Below are positions 17,438-25,432 of a DNA stretch of 64,000 bases, piece by piece; the first letter of the stretch is position 1; each line of letters opens with the position of its first letter. Under the pieces are notes generated by a model. The model was not told the origin of the DNA and ran no database searches. It saw nothing but the letters and a program-made list of their open reading frames with translations. A program made the position numbers and the translations under genes. The DNA is taken from contig NZ_JAHAFS010000012.1 in the NCBI RefSeq assembly GCF_018374135.1, forward strand, positions 1 to 64,000, in the 5' to 3' direction. The DNA is from Campylobacter gracilis. Lineage in GTDB: Bacteria > Campylobacterota > Campylobacteria > Campylobacterales > Campylobacteraceae.

Positions 17438-19508
17438 ATTTTACCCCTTTGATGGAATTCAGTAGTAGTCCTATCGTCGTGCCGTTATGCAGCAGCGCCG
17501 TAGCTACGGGACTTAGCGCGCCGAAGGTCGCCAAAAATAAAATGATCGAATTTATCCCCACGGTGGCGTTAAAATTTCGATTTACGAGTCGCAGCGTGTC
17601 GTTGGCTAGCGCCTTTACCTGCGCGACGCCCTCAATGTCGTTTTTCAAAAGCCCGATTTGAGCGGAAGCTTTGGCGATCTCGGCGCCGTTTAACATGCTG
17701 ATGCCGATGTCCGCCTTCATCAGGCTCGGCGCGTCGTTTATGCCGTCGCCCACGAAAACCACCTTGCGCCCCTCGGCTTTGAGTTGCTCTAAAATTTCGG
17801 TCTTTTGCGTCGGCAGTAGCTCGCCGTAATAGCGATCTACGCCGAGCTTTTTGGCTACGGCGCGAGCTTTTGAGCTCACGTCGCCGCTTAGCATGACGAT
17901 CTGTTTAGCGCCTAGCTCGCGAAGCCTAGTAATGACGGCACGGGCGTTTGCGCGCACCTCGTCTCTAAGCCCGATGACGCCTAAAAGTCTGCCGTCAAAT
18001 GCGATGTAAAGCAGTGCGAGCCCCTTTTGCATCGCAAGATCGATGGTCTCCTCGTGCGCCGCGAATGAGATCATCTCGTCGTCTTCGAGAAAGTGGCGCG
18101 AGCCGATGATGAGCTTTTTGCCCTCGATACTAGTCTTTACGCCATGAGCGACGACGAATTCCACCTCGTCGTGGTGTTTGTGGATAAAACCGTGCTTTTT
18201 GGCGGCATCCACGATCGCCTCGGCTACGGGGTGAAAGTAATGCTCCTCGGCGCTCGCGGTTAAATTTAAAATATCGTTTTTACTAAAGCGCTCGTCAAAC
18301 GATATGATCTCGGCGACCTCCAGGTTGCCGTACGTAAGCGTGCCCGTCTTATCAAATACGAAGGTGTCGGCGCTCGCAAGCGACTCAAGAGCCTTGGCGC
18401 CTTTGATCAAAATCCCGTTCTTGCCTGCCTTCGAGATGCTCGACTTAAAAGCAACCGGCGTAGGCAGCTTAAGCGCGCACGAGTAGTCTGCCTGCAGCAC
18501 CGAAGCTACGCTCATAAAATTTCGATTTATCAGATAGGACACGCCCGCAAGCCCGAAGGTTACCGGCACGAGTTTGTCAGCCAAGTGGGTCGTATGCATG
18601 CCGATGCTGGAGCGCTCGTTAAGAGATGCCGTGATGTAGTGCTTGATGCGCTGCGTGGAGGTGTTTTCGCCGACGTTTTCCGCCCAGATACGGATCCTGC
18701 CCTCCTCTACGATCGTGCCGCTTAGCACGCTATCGCCGCGGGATTTTTTTACCGCGACCGATTCGCCCGTCATGTTGGCTTGATTTATCATCGCTTCGCC
18801 GCTTACGACGTGTCCGTCCACGGCTATGACATCGCCCGCGCCCACAACCACGATGTCGCCTACCTTTAGCTTGGAAGTTGCGATTTTGACTTCGGTCTTT
18901 TTGCCGTTTTGATCTATCTCGACCCACGCCTCGGCAATGTCCGGGCGGGCGAGCTCGCGGATAAGATCGTCACTTTTATAAACGGTGCTCTCCTCCATGT
19001 ATTCGCCAAGAGCGAGCATAGCGTTGGTACTATTTGCAGCAAAGATATCTCCGCGCGCGAGAGAAATTCCGACAGCAGCAGCCTCCAAACCCTTTGAAGT
19101 AAGTCCATGACGAAAGCTTTCTTTAATGCCCTCTTTTAAGATAGGCACGCACGCTACGATGCTAAATGCGCGCGCTAAAGGCGAAGTGCGGAAGATTAAA
19201 TTTCCCCCCAACGCTAGAAGCGCTAAAATAAATTCGTTTTTGCTTGGCAGATTTTTATGGCTAGAGGGGATAATTGATTTTAGCTCGCTTAAATTTAAAG
19301 CTTCAAGTTGCTTTAGAATTCCTGCCTTATCTACACCCGCGTCAAGCTTAAGGATCAAAGAGCCGATTTTAGCGTTAAATCTAGCTTCCGTTACGCCTTC
19401 AAGCCTCGCAGCAGCTTTTTGCAGTGCACTCGCATCGATATCTCTAAAACCGACGATCTTTAGCCGTAGTCTAGTTTCGATCTCATGTAAAATTTTAAAA
19501 TTTTGCAT
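17427..19508 (-). CDS. P1B-like heavy-metal P-type ATPase with YSC in place of CPC
   Basis: A 693-residue inner-membrane cation pump. Residues 1-75 are an HMA-like alpha/beta domain without the CxxC metal site. The actuator has TGES at 247-250, the phosphorylation site is DKTGT at 386-390 with the P1B HP pair at 426-427, and GDGINDAPSL is present near 580-590. The membrane metal motif, normally CPC or SPC, is here YSC (residues 342-344, in YSCALKLPTP), so ion specificity cannot be inferred; Cu, Zn, Mn or other metals are open. It follows 3 bp after a glycine-zipper protein gene and overlaps the next small gene, within a seven-gene cluster. The enzyme class is sure and the substrate is unknown. 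Confidence 0.92.
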   Translation of the reverse strand: MQNFKILHEIETRLRLKIVGFRDIDASALQKAAARLEGVTEARFNAKIGSLILKLDAGVDKAGILKQLEALNLSELKSIIPSSHKNLPSKNEFILALLALGGNLIFRTSPLARAFSIVACVPILKEGIKESFRHGLTSKGLEAAAVGISLARGDIFAANSTNAMLALGEYMEESTVYKSDDLIRELARPDIAEAWVEIDQNGKKTEVKIATSKLKVGDIVVVGAGDVIAVDGHVVSGEAMINQANMTGESVAVKKSRGDSVLSGTIVEEGRIRIWAENVGENTSTQRIKHYITASLNERSSIGMHTTHLADKLVPVTFGLAGVSYLINRNFMSVASVLQADYSCALKLPTPVAFKSSISKAGKNGILIKGAKALESLASADTFVFDKTGTLTYGNLEVAEIISFDERFSKNDILNLTASAEEHYFHPVAEAIVDAAKKHGFIHKHHDEVEFVVAHGVKTSIEGKKLIIGSRHFLEDDEMISFAAHEETIDLAMQKGLALLYIAFDGRLLGVIGLRDEVRANARAVITRLRELGAKQIVMLSGDVSSKARAVAKKLGVDRYYGELLPTQKTEILEQLKAEGRKVVFVGDGINDAPSLMKADIGISMLNGAEIAKASAQIGLLKNDIEGVAQVKALANDTLRLVNRNFNATVGINSIILFLATFGALSPVATALLHNGTTIGLLLNSIKGVKFEH

Positions 19509-19511
19509 CGA

Positions 19512-20006
19512 CTACTCTTGCATCTCTGCCTTGGCGTCTTCGAAGCGTTCCTTCATCTCCTCAATGCCCATCTGAAACATCTCGGTGCCCTTTGCAATGA
19601 GCTTAAAAAGCTTTTTTTGCGCATTTTCGTCGGTGAGAAAATAGGTCGCTGCGGCCCCCAGAACGATGCCTGTGATAAATGAGTTGCTACCGAATAAGCC
19701 GTTCGCGTTTTGCCTGCCACCCAAGGAATTAAAAATTCCACCGAAAGCAGAATTATGCGAGCCCTGAGTAGAATTTACGTCGCTTGAGCTTTGAGCGGCG
19801 GAATCTTTACTATCCGAGTTATTGCTGGAAGCAGAACTATTAAAAGGTGTAGAATTTACCCGCTCGTTTATCCATTTAGCCCAACCGCCAAGCCTTTCGT
19901 CGCCGGCAAAGCTACCCGCAGAGCCGCTAGCATATTTGTTGTTACCAAAATCGTAATCGTCTAGAATTTCTTTCAAATCTTTTTTTGTGATATAGGGATT
20001 ACTCAT
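19512..20006 (-). CDS. Glycine-zipper single-span membrane protein, ATPase-cluster member (YtxH-like)
   Basis: A 164-residue protein. The N-terminal ~110 residues are Ser/Asn/Gly-rich and probably disordered, with no signal peptide. One hydrophobic segment at ~112-128 (SFITGIVLGAAATYFLT) has the small-residue pattern of a glycine zipper. It is followed by a charged amphipathic C-terminus (KKLFKLIAKGTEMF, then an E/K-rich end). This is the layout of YtxH-like proteins. The ATG overlaps the stop of the upstream gene by 8 bp and the stop is 3 bp before the ATPase gene. Helix-helix assembly with the pump or its small partners is plausible by context only. Confidence 0.72.
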   Translation of the reverse strand: MSNPYITKKDLKEILDDYDFGNNKYASGSAGSFAGDERLGGWAKWINERVNSTPFNSSASSNNSDSKDSAAQSSSDVNSTQGSHNSAFGGIFNSLGGRQNANGLFGSNSFITGIVLGAAATYFLTDENAQKKLFKLIAKGTEMFQMGIEEMKERFEDAKAEMQE

Positions 20007-20301
20007 TGCCTACCTTAAGAATAAAATTTCTACCCGCAATGAGCGCGCCTACGCATACTGCGACGCCTGCCGCTGCGCGTAGATACTCGCCTTGTACGAG
20101 TTTATTTGCGCTGTAAATCGCGCCGCCGCCGATGATACCGCCGCTTAGCGCAATATCTAGCGCATCGCGAATCGCTTTAGATTTGCTTTTGCCTTCTTTT
20201 GCTTTAACGAGCTCTACGGCGCAACCGCCGATCGCCCCCGCTATAGCGCCGCTTAAAACGTGATCCAGCGGCGAACGCTGTGTCGTAAGTGATCTATTCA
20301 T
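19999..20301 (-). CDS. Small glycine-rich two-span membrane protein, ATPase-cluster member
   Basis: A 100-residue protein. Two or three hydrophobic segments carry dense small-residue repeats: LSGAIAGAIGGCAVEL (~16-31), IALSGGIIGGGAIY (~50-63) and AAAGVAVCVGALIAG (~75-90). The linker AKEGKSKSKAI is basic. No catalytic motif is visible. Such glycine-zipper helices usually mediate packing between membrane proteins. It is 8 bp downstream of the YtxH-like gene and overlaps the next gene, so it is certainly part of the same transcript. Confidence 0.7.
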   Translation of the reverse strand: MNRSLTTQRSPLDHVLSGAIAGAIGGCAVELVKAKEGKSKSKAIRDALDIALSGGIIGGGAIYSANKLVQGEYLRAAAGVAVCVGALIAGRNFILKVGNE

Positions 20302-20309
20302 TTAGGCCT

Positions 20310-20801
20310 CTATTTTTCTGATTTGTCATCTGCGGACGTAAATTTTACCGAAGAATTATCGTCCATTTTTACGATCTGCGGGATATTAAGCGGAGTAGTA
20401 GATGCTACGGATGTCTCACCTGCCGGTGTTTCGCCAGTCTTAGAGCTCGCGGTGGATTTTTTAGTTCTTTTAAATCCCGGTTTTGGTCCCGGCTTTTTTC
20501 TGGTTTTTTTTGCAGTGCTAGTTTCAGTGCTAGTGCTACTTGTCGCAGCTTTTTTACTACCAGACTTTCTTTTACCTTTTACCGCCTCAGCGACATCATC
20601 TAAGCCTTCTTTGGCTTCCGCAAAAATTTCTTTTGATTTTTTGCTTAATTTTTCCGCTCCGCCTTTGACGCTATTTTTCAGCTCCTCGACGCTTTTACTG
20701 CTCACGATTTTATTCGCACCTTCTTTAATTTTATCTCGATTGTTATAAGCGTAAACCGCCGCGCAACCAAGCGCAAAACCTGCTAGAAATGGGATCGGCA
20801 T
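20310..20801 (-). CDS. YtxH-like membrane-anchored protein, ATPase-cluster member
   Basis: A 163-residue protein with one N-terminal membrane segment (MPIPFLAGFALGCAAVYAY), a ~50-residue amphipathic Lys/Glu helix region (NRDKIKEGANKIVSSKSV and following) as in YtxH proteins, and a basic low-complexity tail of KKTRKKPGPKPG type that resembles AT-hook stretches. The tail contains no His/Asp metal-binding cluster. AAGGAG precedes the ATG. A spacer of about 95 bp with two possible -10 boxes lies upstream, so the small-protein/ATPase part may have its own promoter. Confidence 0.72.
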   Translation of the reverse strand: MPIPFLAGFALGCAAVYAYNNRDKIKEGANKIVSSKSVEELKNSVKGGAEKLSKKSKEIFAEAKEGLDDVAEAVKGKRKSGSKKAATSSTSTETSTAKKTRKKPGPKPGFKRTKKSTASSKTGETPAGETSVASTTPLNIPQIVKMDDNSSVKFTSADDKSEK

Positions 20802-20821
20802 TTCATTCTCCTTGTGTTAAG

Positions 20822-20866
20822 ATTATAAAGTCATTTTATCAACTTTACATAGATTTTGATATTATA
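20822..20866 (-). promoter_or_regulatory. Candidate promoter(s) in front of the YtxH-like/ATPase genes
   Basis: Two minus-strand TATAAT hexamers are visible at 20822-20827 and 20861-20866 in the only spacer over 50 bp inside the cluster. No good -35 accompanies either, which is common in Campylobacter. Confidence 0.35.
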
Positions 20867-20896
20867 GCGACTTTTTTAGATTTTTGCAATCCTAAT

Positions 20897-21508
20897 TTAA
20901 TTTTTCTGCAAAATTCCTTTAATTAAATTGGAAAATGCGCTATTTAAGATATTTTGCAAATCGTATTTTTGAAATATCCGCTCTAATTCCTGCGGATTTT
21001 TAAAAATTTCGTTTAATAAATCAGCGAAATTCAAAGAATTTAAATCAGCCTCGCATTTAGAATTCAGTTCCTTCAAAATCGGCAAAATTTCATTATACGA
21101 AATAGCCTGTGCCTTATACAGCAGCTCTTTAAATTCCGCGTTCTTGCACGAATTAATTAGATCGTCATAAAACATCATAGAGCTTTTTTCTATCAAAAGC
21201 GCCGAAGCCAAAAACTCATTCATACCTTTTGCAGCCAGTGCCTCACTGCCATTTTCAGGAGGCATAGCACCAAGTCCACAAGAATTTGCAAAGTCTAACA
21301 TCCGCTCAAGTAATCCAGCTCGTAAAGATAGAATTTCTCCTAACTTTTTATCTTGAAATTTAACTGCGCCCAGTGAATAAAACTGTAAAATTTGTGCCTC
21401 TTTTTCGAGCAAAAGAGCGATATCTGCAATTTGCGCTTCATTTAAATTCCGAGATTTATTAGAAATTTTGCGCGATTTTTTAGTGCTACGTAATACTTCT
21501 TCGTTCAA
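20897..21508 (-). CDS. Ferritin-like helical protein, ATPase-cluster member
   Basis: A 203-residue, probably all-helical cytoplasmic protein. LLEKEAQILQFY (~33-44), GLLERML (~65-71), LIEKSSMMFYDDL (~106-118) and SYNEILPILKEL (~138-149) place acidic residues on four successive helices in the manner of a ferritin/rubrerythrin-type four-helix bundle. The His residues normally found in the ExxH motifs are missing, so a classical di-iron site is doubtful. It appears to start with TTG at 21508, overlapping the TGA of the upstream HMA-like gene (TTGA), with AGAGG seven bases before. The ferritin-like call rests on the helix pattern and the typical company of HMA and P-ATPase genes. Confidence 0.55.
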   Translation of the reverse strand: MNEEVLRSTKKSRKISNKSRNLNEAQIADIALLLEKEAQILQFYSLGAVKFQDKKLGEILSLRAGLLERMLDFANSCGLGAMPPENGSEALAAKGMNEFLASALLIEKSSMMFYDDLINSCKNAEFKELLYKAQAISYNEILPILKELNSKCEADLNSLNFADLLNEIFKNPQELERIFQKYDLQNILNSAFSNLIKGILQKN

Positions 21509-21822
21509 GAAATCGCCTCTATATTGGAATTTACAAGCGCTACTAGCTCAGGCGAACTGATGCCGCTTAAAAACTGCTCCCAAAGGTGCATCGGAAAAAC
21601 GCTTTCATCATAATGAATCGTCAGCGAGCCGATTAGAGAGTTAAATTTATACTCTTTTATCCCGCGAATTGCAGCTATTTTAGCCTTCAGGCTCTCTTCG
21701 CTCACGCTATCTCGCAACTCTCTAATTTTGGGACTTACGCGGATACGAATACGACCTTTGCTGTGGCTGATTTTGCTAAAATATTTATGAAATTCCAAAA
21801 TATCGTTGTGATTTATTTTCAT
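21505..21822 (-). CDS. HMA-like (HMA_2 type) domain protein without CxxC, ATPase-cluster member
   Basis: A 105-residue single-domain protein. I place the start at the ATG at 21822 (MKINHNDILEF) because AAGGAAAAAT precedes it; an in-frame TTG eight codons upstream has no such site. GRIRIRVSPKI, IRGIKEYKFNSLIGSLTIHYD and the surrounding helices follow the ferredoxin-like fold of heavy-metal-associated domains but lack the CxxC loop. It is the same domain type as the N-terminus of the ATPase in this cluster (compare VTEARFNAKIGSLILKL there), which suggests the two work together. It is the first gene of the cluster, 65 bp after mogA. Confidence 0.68.
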   Translation of the reverse strand: MKINHNDILEFHKYFSKISHSKGRIRIRVSPKIRELRDSVSEESLKAKIAAIRGIKEYKFNSLIGSLTIHYDESVFPMHLWEQFLSGISSPELVALVNSNIEAIS

Positions 21823-21887
21823 ATTTTTCCTTAAATTTGCGCCCAAATAATATCATAAATCATTTAATTCCTGCTAAATTTTGCGAA

Positions 21888-22415
21888 TTATTTGCGTTTA
21901 GGACGAAATATTTTTATCTTATTTTCATCCGCTGTTATGTAATTTCCTCCCATTAGATCAATGCAATACGGCACAGCAGGAAATACCGGCAGGAGGCACT
22001 CTTTAATCGCTTTTGGATTGCCAGGTAAGTTTATAATCAGAGATTTTTTGCGGATCGCTGCTATCTGGCGAGATAAAATTGCCGTAGGCACGATCTTTTG
22101 GCTCTCTGCGCGCATTAATTCGCCAAAGCCTGGCATTAATTTCTCACTTACCGCTTCGGTCGCTTCAGGCGTTACATCGCGTGGAGCAGGACCCGTGCCA
22201 CCCGTAGTTAGCACCAAATCACAACCCGCTTCGTCGCAAAGATAAATCAGCTTATCTTTGATCAGCTCTAGCTCATCGGGGACAATTTCATAAAAATACT
22301 GCTTCTCGCAAGTTAGCCAATCATCCATCACGGCAATTATTTCTTTGCCTCCTAAATCCTCGTAAACGCCACCGCTAGCGCGATCACTGATCGTTAAAAT
22401 TCCTATTTTTACCAT
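21888..22415 (-). CDS. mogA: Molybdopterin adenylyltransferase
   Basis: A 175-residue MogA/MoaB-type protein that adenylates molybdopterin before molybdate insertion. The fold signature is complete: ILTISDRASGGVYEDLGG at the N-terminus, LVLTTGGTGPAPRDVTPEA (about residues 67-85), and LIINLPGNPKAIKE. Molybdoenzymes such as formate dehydrogenase and nitrate reductase are common in this group. The gene begins 28 bp after the FtsH-like gene and has AAAGGAGAGG at the start, so it probably shares the long minus-strand transcript. Confidence 0.92.
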   Translation of the reverse strand: MVKIGILTISDRASGGVYEDLGGKEIIAVMDDWLTCEKQYFYEIVPDELELIKDKLIYLCDEAGCDLVLTTGGTGPAPRDVTPEATEAVSEKLMPGFGELMRAESQKIVPTAILSRQIAAIRKKSLIINLPGNPKAIKECLLPVFPAVPYCIDLMGGNYITADENKIKIFRPKRK

Positions 22416-22443
22416 TTCCTCTCCTTTATTAGAATTTTAAAAT

Positions 22444-24231
22444 TTAATCGAAATTTAGCGTGCCGTCTTGCGGCTTTTCTTCAGAGCTTTCACTATCTTT
22501 TTCCGGCTTTTTTAAATCTTGCTCTTGCGCGGAGACGCCTTCTTGCTCCACACTATCAGATTCGCAGATCTTTTGAACATCCTCGAAAGTTATGAACTCA
22601 TAAACGAAAATTTGCTTTGAAATTTGATTTAGCTTATCCTGCATCGTGCGGATTATCTCGCTTACCTCGTCGTAGCAATCTTGCAAAATTTTATTCACAC
22701 TCTGCGCGCTAGGGGTGAAACTATCACCCATCGCGAGCTCGAAAACCATCTTTTGCGCCAGCGCGATAGCCTGTTTTACGTCGCTAGCAGAATTTGAAAA
22801 AGCGTCGTTTTTATGAATCTGCAGCGCCGCCATACCGCTTAAAAGCACTTTGATTTGATTTAAAATTTGCGTTTTGGATTCGATCTCGAAATCCTCGTTT
22901 AAAAATTTATCGTTTAAAAGCTCGATTTTTTCGAAATCAAACGAATACCAATACGCGCTAAGCGCCTTTGCGCCCTGATAAAACGCCTGGATCTCCTTTT
23001 CGTATTCGGTGAGAATTCTACTTTTTTGCACGCCGTAAAAGACTCTCATTCGCACGTTTTCAAAATCGCTAAGCTCGATCGTATCGCTGCCGCGCTTAAG
23101 AGCGTTGATTGCGGCTTCATTTACCAGCGTCGCTACTCCCGCGCCGCTAAAGCCCACGCAGAGGCGGCTTACTTTGTTGATATTCGCGCTGCACCTTTTA
23201 CCCTCGAGGTAAATTTTTAAAATTTCGATGCGGTCTTTGTAGTTCGGAAGCCCGATGAAAACGCGCCTATCAAAGCGCCCCGAGCGCAATAACGCATCGT
23301 CGATCAAATTTATTTTATTGGTCGCGCCGATTACCATCACGCCGCTATTTTCCTCAAATCCATCCATCTCGGTCAGCAGCTGATTTAGCGTCGCTTCCCG
23401 CTCGTCGTTGCGCCCGATACCGCGCTTGCCGCCGACTGCATCGATCTCGTCGATAAAAATAATCGCAGGCGCGCAGGATTTGGCCTTCGCAAACAGCTCG
23501 CGAACCCGCCTAGCGCCGACGCCCACAAAGACCTCGGCGAAACTTGCGCCGCTTTGGTAAAAAAACGGCACATCTGCCTCTCCCGCCACGGCTTTTGCAA
23601 TTAGCGTTTTACCGACGCCCGGCTCGCCGATCATTAAAATTCCTTTCGGCAGCTTGATGCCGAAATTTCGGTATTTTGCGGGATTTTTTAAAAAATCCAC
23701 GATCTCGATTAGCTCGTCCTTAACCTCGCTGATGCCCGCGACGTCGCTAAATCTCACGTCGCTAACGCTTGGCGAGAGATCACCGAGCTCGCCGCTTGCG
23801 CTAGTATTTTGACGTGCGGCGCCTACGCCGTCTAGCCTACGGCGCCGCGCCAAAACGGTTTCAAAATAATATACGAAGAGAAAAAATGCGAATGTAAAAA
23901 TCACCAAAATCGCACTGATACCGCTCGTGCCATCATCCTTTTCTTTGCTGATTAGAGCGTGATTTGATAGCTCCTTAAGATCTACGAGATCGACTAAAAT
24001 TTTATAGCGTTTGCCGTCGTAGGTAAAATTTAAATTGCCGTCCTCGATATGCGCGCGTTTGATCTGATCTGCGCGGACTAGCTCACTAAATTCGCGCTCG
24101 GTAATGTATCGCGAATCGTCTTTAAAATAAACGATCGAGAGCAAAACGATAAGCAGCACCAAAAAAATTAGAATTATATTTAGCTTGCTTCTTTTGATTT
24201 TATGCAAAATTTCCATCAAATTTAACCTCAT
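22444..24231 (-). CDS. FtsH-like AAA+ membrane ATPase lacking the protease active site
   Basis: A 595-residue FtsH homologue. It has an N-terminal membrane helix (~19-35), a short periplasmic loop, a second helix (~106-125), then the AAA module: Walker A GEPGVGKT at 202-209, Walker B FIDEID at 259-264, and the second region of homology ending with RSGRFDR at 316-322. At the place of the zinc-protease motif HEAGH it reads YQGAK (418-422): both zinc His and the catalytic Glu are replaced, although an Asp at the third-ligand position (D484) remains. It can therefore unfold or extract but should not cleave. It overlaps mtaB by 32 bp. A second start (ATG at 24216) is possible. I recall an equivalent membrane ATPase, Cj1005c, beside mtaB in C. 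jejuni. Confidence 0.88.
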   Translation of the reverse strand: MRLNLMEILHKIKRSKLNIILIFLVLLIVLLSIVYFKDDSRYITEREFSELVRADQIKRAHIEDGNLNFTYDGKRYKILVDLVDLKELSNHALISKEKDDGTSGISAILVIFTFAFFLFVYYFETVLARRRRLDGVGAARQNTSASGELGDLSPSVSDVRFSDVAGISEVKDELIEIVDFLKNPAKYRNFGIKLPKGILMIGEPGVGKTLIAKAVAGEADVPFFYQSGASFAEVFVGVGARRVRELFAKAKSCAPAIIFIDEIDAVGGKRGIGRNDEREATLNQLLTEMDGFEENSGVMVIGATNKINLIDDALLRSGRFDRRVFIGLPNYKDRIEILKIYLEGKRCSANINKVSRLCVGFSGAGVATLVNEAAINALKRGSDTIELSDFENVRMRVFYGVQKSRILTEYEKEIQAFYQGAKALSAYWYSFDFEKIELLNDKFLNEDFEIESKTQILNQIKVLLSGMAALQIHKNDAFSNSASDVKQAIALAQKMVFELAMGDSFTPSAQSVNKILQDCYDEVSEIIRTMQDKLNQISKQIFVYEFITFEDVQKICESDSVEQEGVSAQEQDLKKPEKDSESSEEKPQDGTLNFD

Positions 24232-25432
24232 AATCTCTTATCTCCATCCATTTTTTCGACAAATCCTCATCGCTTTTGATCCAAATTTTATCGTAAAATT
24301 GATCATATCCTTCATAAAACTCTCCGTTTTTCCGCTCGATTAGCACATTTAGCGGCACCTTGTGCGAAAGACGAAATTTATAATTATTCAGGGCCGTTAT
24401 GTTTTGTAGCATCTTTAGCCGCGCCTTCGCCGTTTTGCCGTCTATGCGACCTTTTAGCGACGCCGAGGCGGTCCCTTGCCGCGGCGAAAAGATAAAGGCG
24501 TGCAGATGCGTGAGCGGAAATTTTTTGAAATTTTCTACCGCTTCTAGCCAAATCTCTTCACTCTCGCCCGGATGCGCGACGATAAAGTCCGTACCCAGCG
24601 CGAACCCACGCTCCGCAAGCTCGCAAAAAAGCTCCAAATCCCTTAGCGCGGAATTTCGGCGGCGCATTATGCTTAGCATCTTTTGCGAAGTGTGCTGAAG
24701 CGCGATGTGCAGATGCTGCTCCAGCCACGGCTCGGATAAAATTTCGCGAAAGCTCTCATCTATCTGCGAGGGCTCGATACTGCCTAGGCGAATGCGGCGA
24801 ATTCCGCGTATCGCGCCTAGTTTTTGAAGCAGCGCGCCCAGGCTCGTGCCTGCGGCTTTGCCGTAGCTTCCGATATTGGTGCCCGTTAGCACAATCTCGC
24901 TAAAGCCGTTTGCGGCAAGGCTTTCCGCCTCTTTTAAGATCGCGTCTTCAGAGCTGCTGCGCGAGCGGCCGCGCACCGAGGGGATTATGCAATAGCTGCA
25001 GTTAAAATCGCACCCTTCCTGAATTTTAATAAAGGCCTTGGTGTGATCCTCGTAGTCGCTTACCAGGTTTCTTTCGACGCTACTTAGATCGCCGATATCG
25101 TAAAATTTCGACTCCGAGCCCAAAAACTCGTCGATCTTTTCCTTTTGCGACATCCCGAATACGCCAAAGACCGCGCCGCTTTTATACAGCTCCTCGCCGC
25201 GCGAGACCGCGCCGCAGCCGGTTAGCAATACCTTTTTGCCGAGGCGGTTCATCTTATTTACGTAGTTTCGTACGTCTGCGTCGGCACCGTTCGTAACGGT
25301 GCAGGAGTTTATCACGACTACGTCCGCGCCCTGCTCGTCGTGCGTGATCTCGCCCGATTTGAGGTTACTTTTGATAAGCTGCGTGTCATAGATATTGGTG
25401 CGGCATCCAAACGTTTTAAAATAAATTTTCAA
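24200..25432 (-). CDS. mtaB: tRNA methylthiotransferase, MtaB-like
   Basis: A 410-residue radical SAM methylthiotransferase that probably converts t6A37 to ms2t6A37 in tRNA. The N-terminal UPF0004 domain has TFGCRTN, INSCTVTNGAD and LLTGCGA, whose three cysteines hold the auxiliary cluster. The radical SAM motif follows as EGCDFNCSYCIIPSVRGRSRS (cysteines in CxxxCxxC spacing). A TRAM domain lies at the end (PLNVLIERKNGEFYEGYD). The R in TFGCRTN and the overall layout favour MtaB over MiaB. The start is TTG at 25432, overlapping the mscS TGA (TTGA), so translation is coupled. Confidence 0.88.
   Translation of the reverse strand: MKIYFKTFGCRTNIYDTQLIKSNLKSGEITHDEQGADVVVINSCTVTNGADADVRNYVNKMNRLGKKVLLTGCGAVSRGEELYKSGAVFGVFGMSQKEKIDEFLGSESKFYDIGDLSSVERNLVSDYEDHTKAFIKIQEGCDFNCSYCIIPSVRGRSRSSSEDAILKEAESLAANGFSEIVLTGTNIGSYGKAAGTSLGALLQKLGAIRGIRRIRLGSIEPSQIDESFREILSEPWLEQHLHIALQHTSQKMLSIMRRRNSALRDLELFCELAERGFALGTDFIVAHPGESEEIWLEAVENFKKFPLTHLHAFIFSPRQGTASASLKGRIDGKTAKARLKMLQNITALNNYKFRLSHKVPLNVLIERKNGEFYEGYDQFYDKIWIKSDEDLSKKWMEIRDYEVKFDGNFA

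Noticed and set aside
22444..24231. Annotating this gene simply as the protease FtsH
   Set aside because: The HExxH site reads YQGAK, so proteolytic function should not be assigned.
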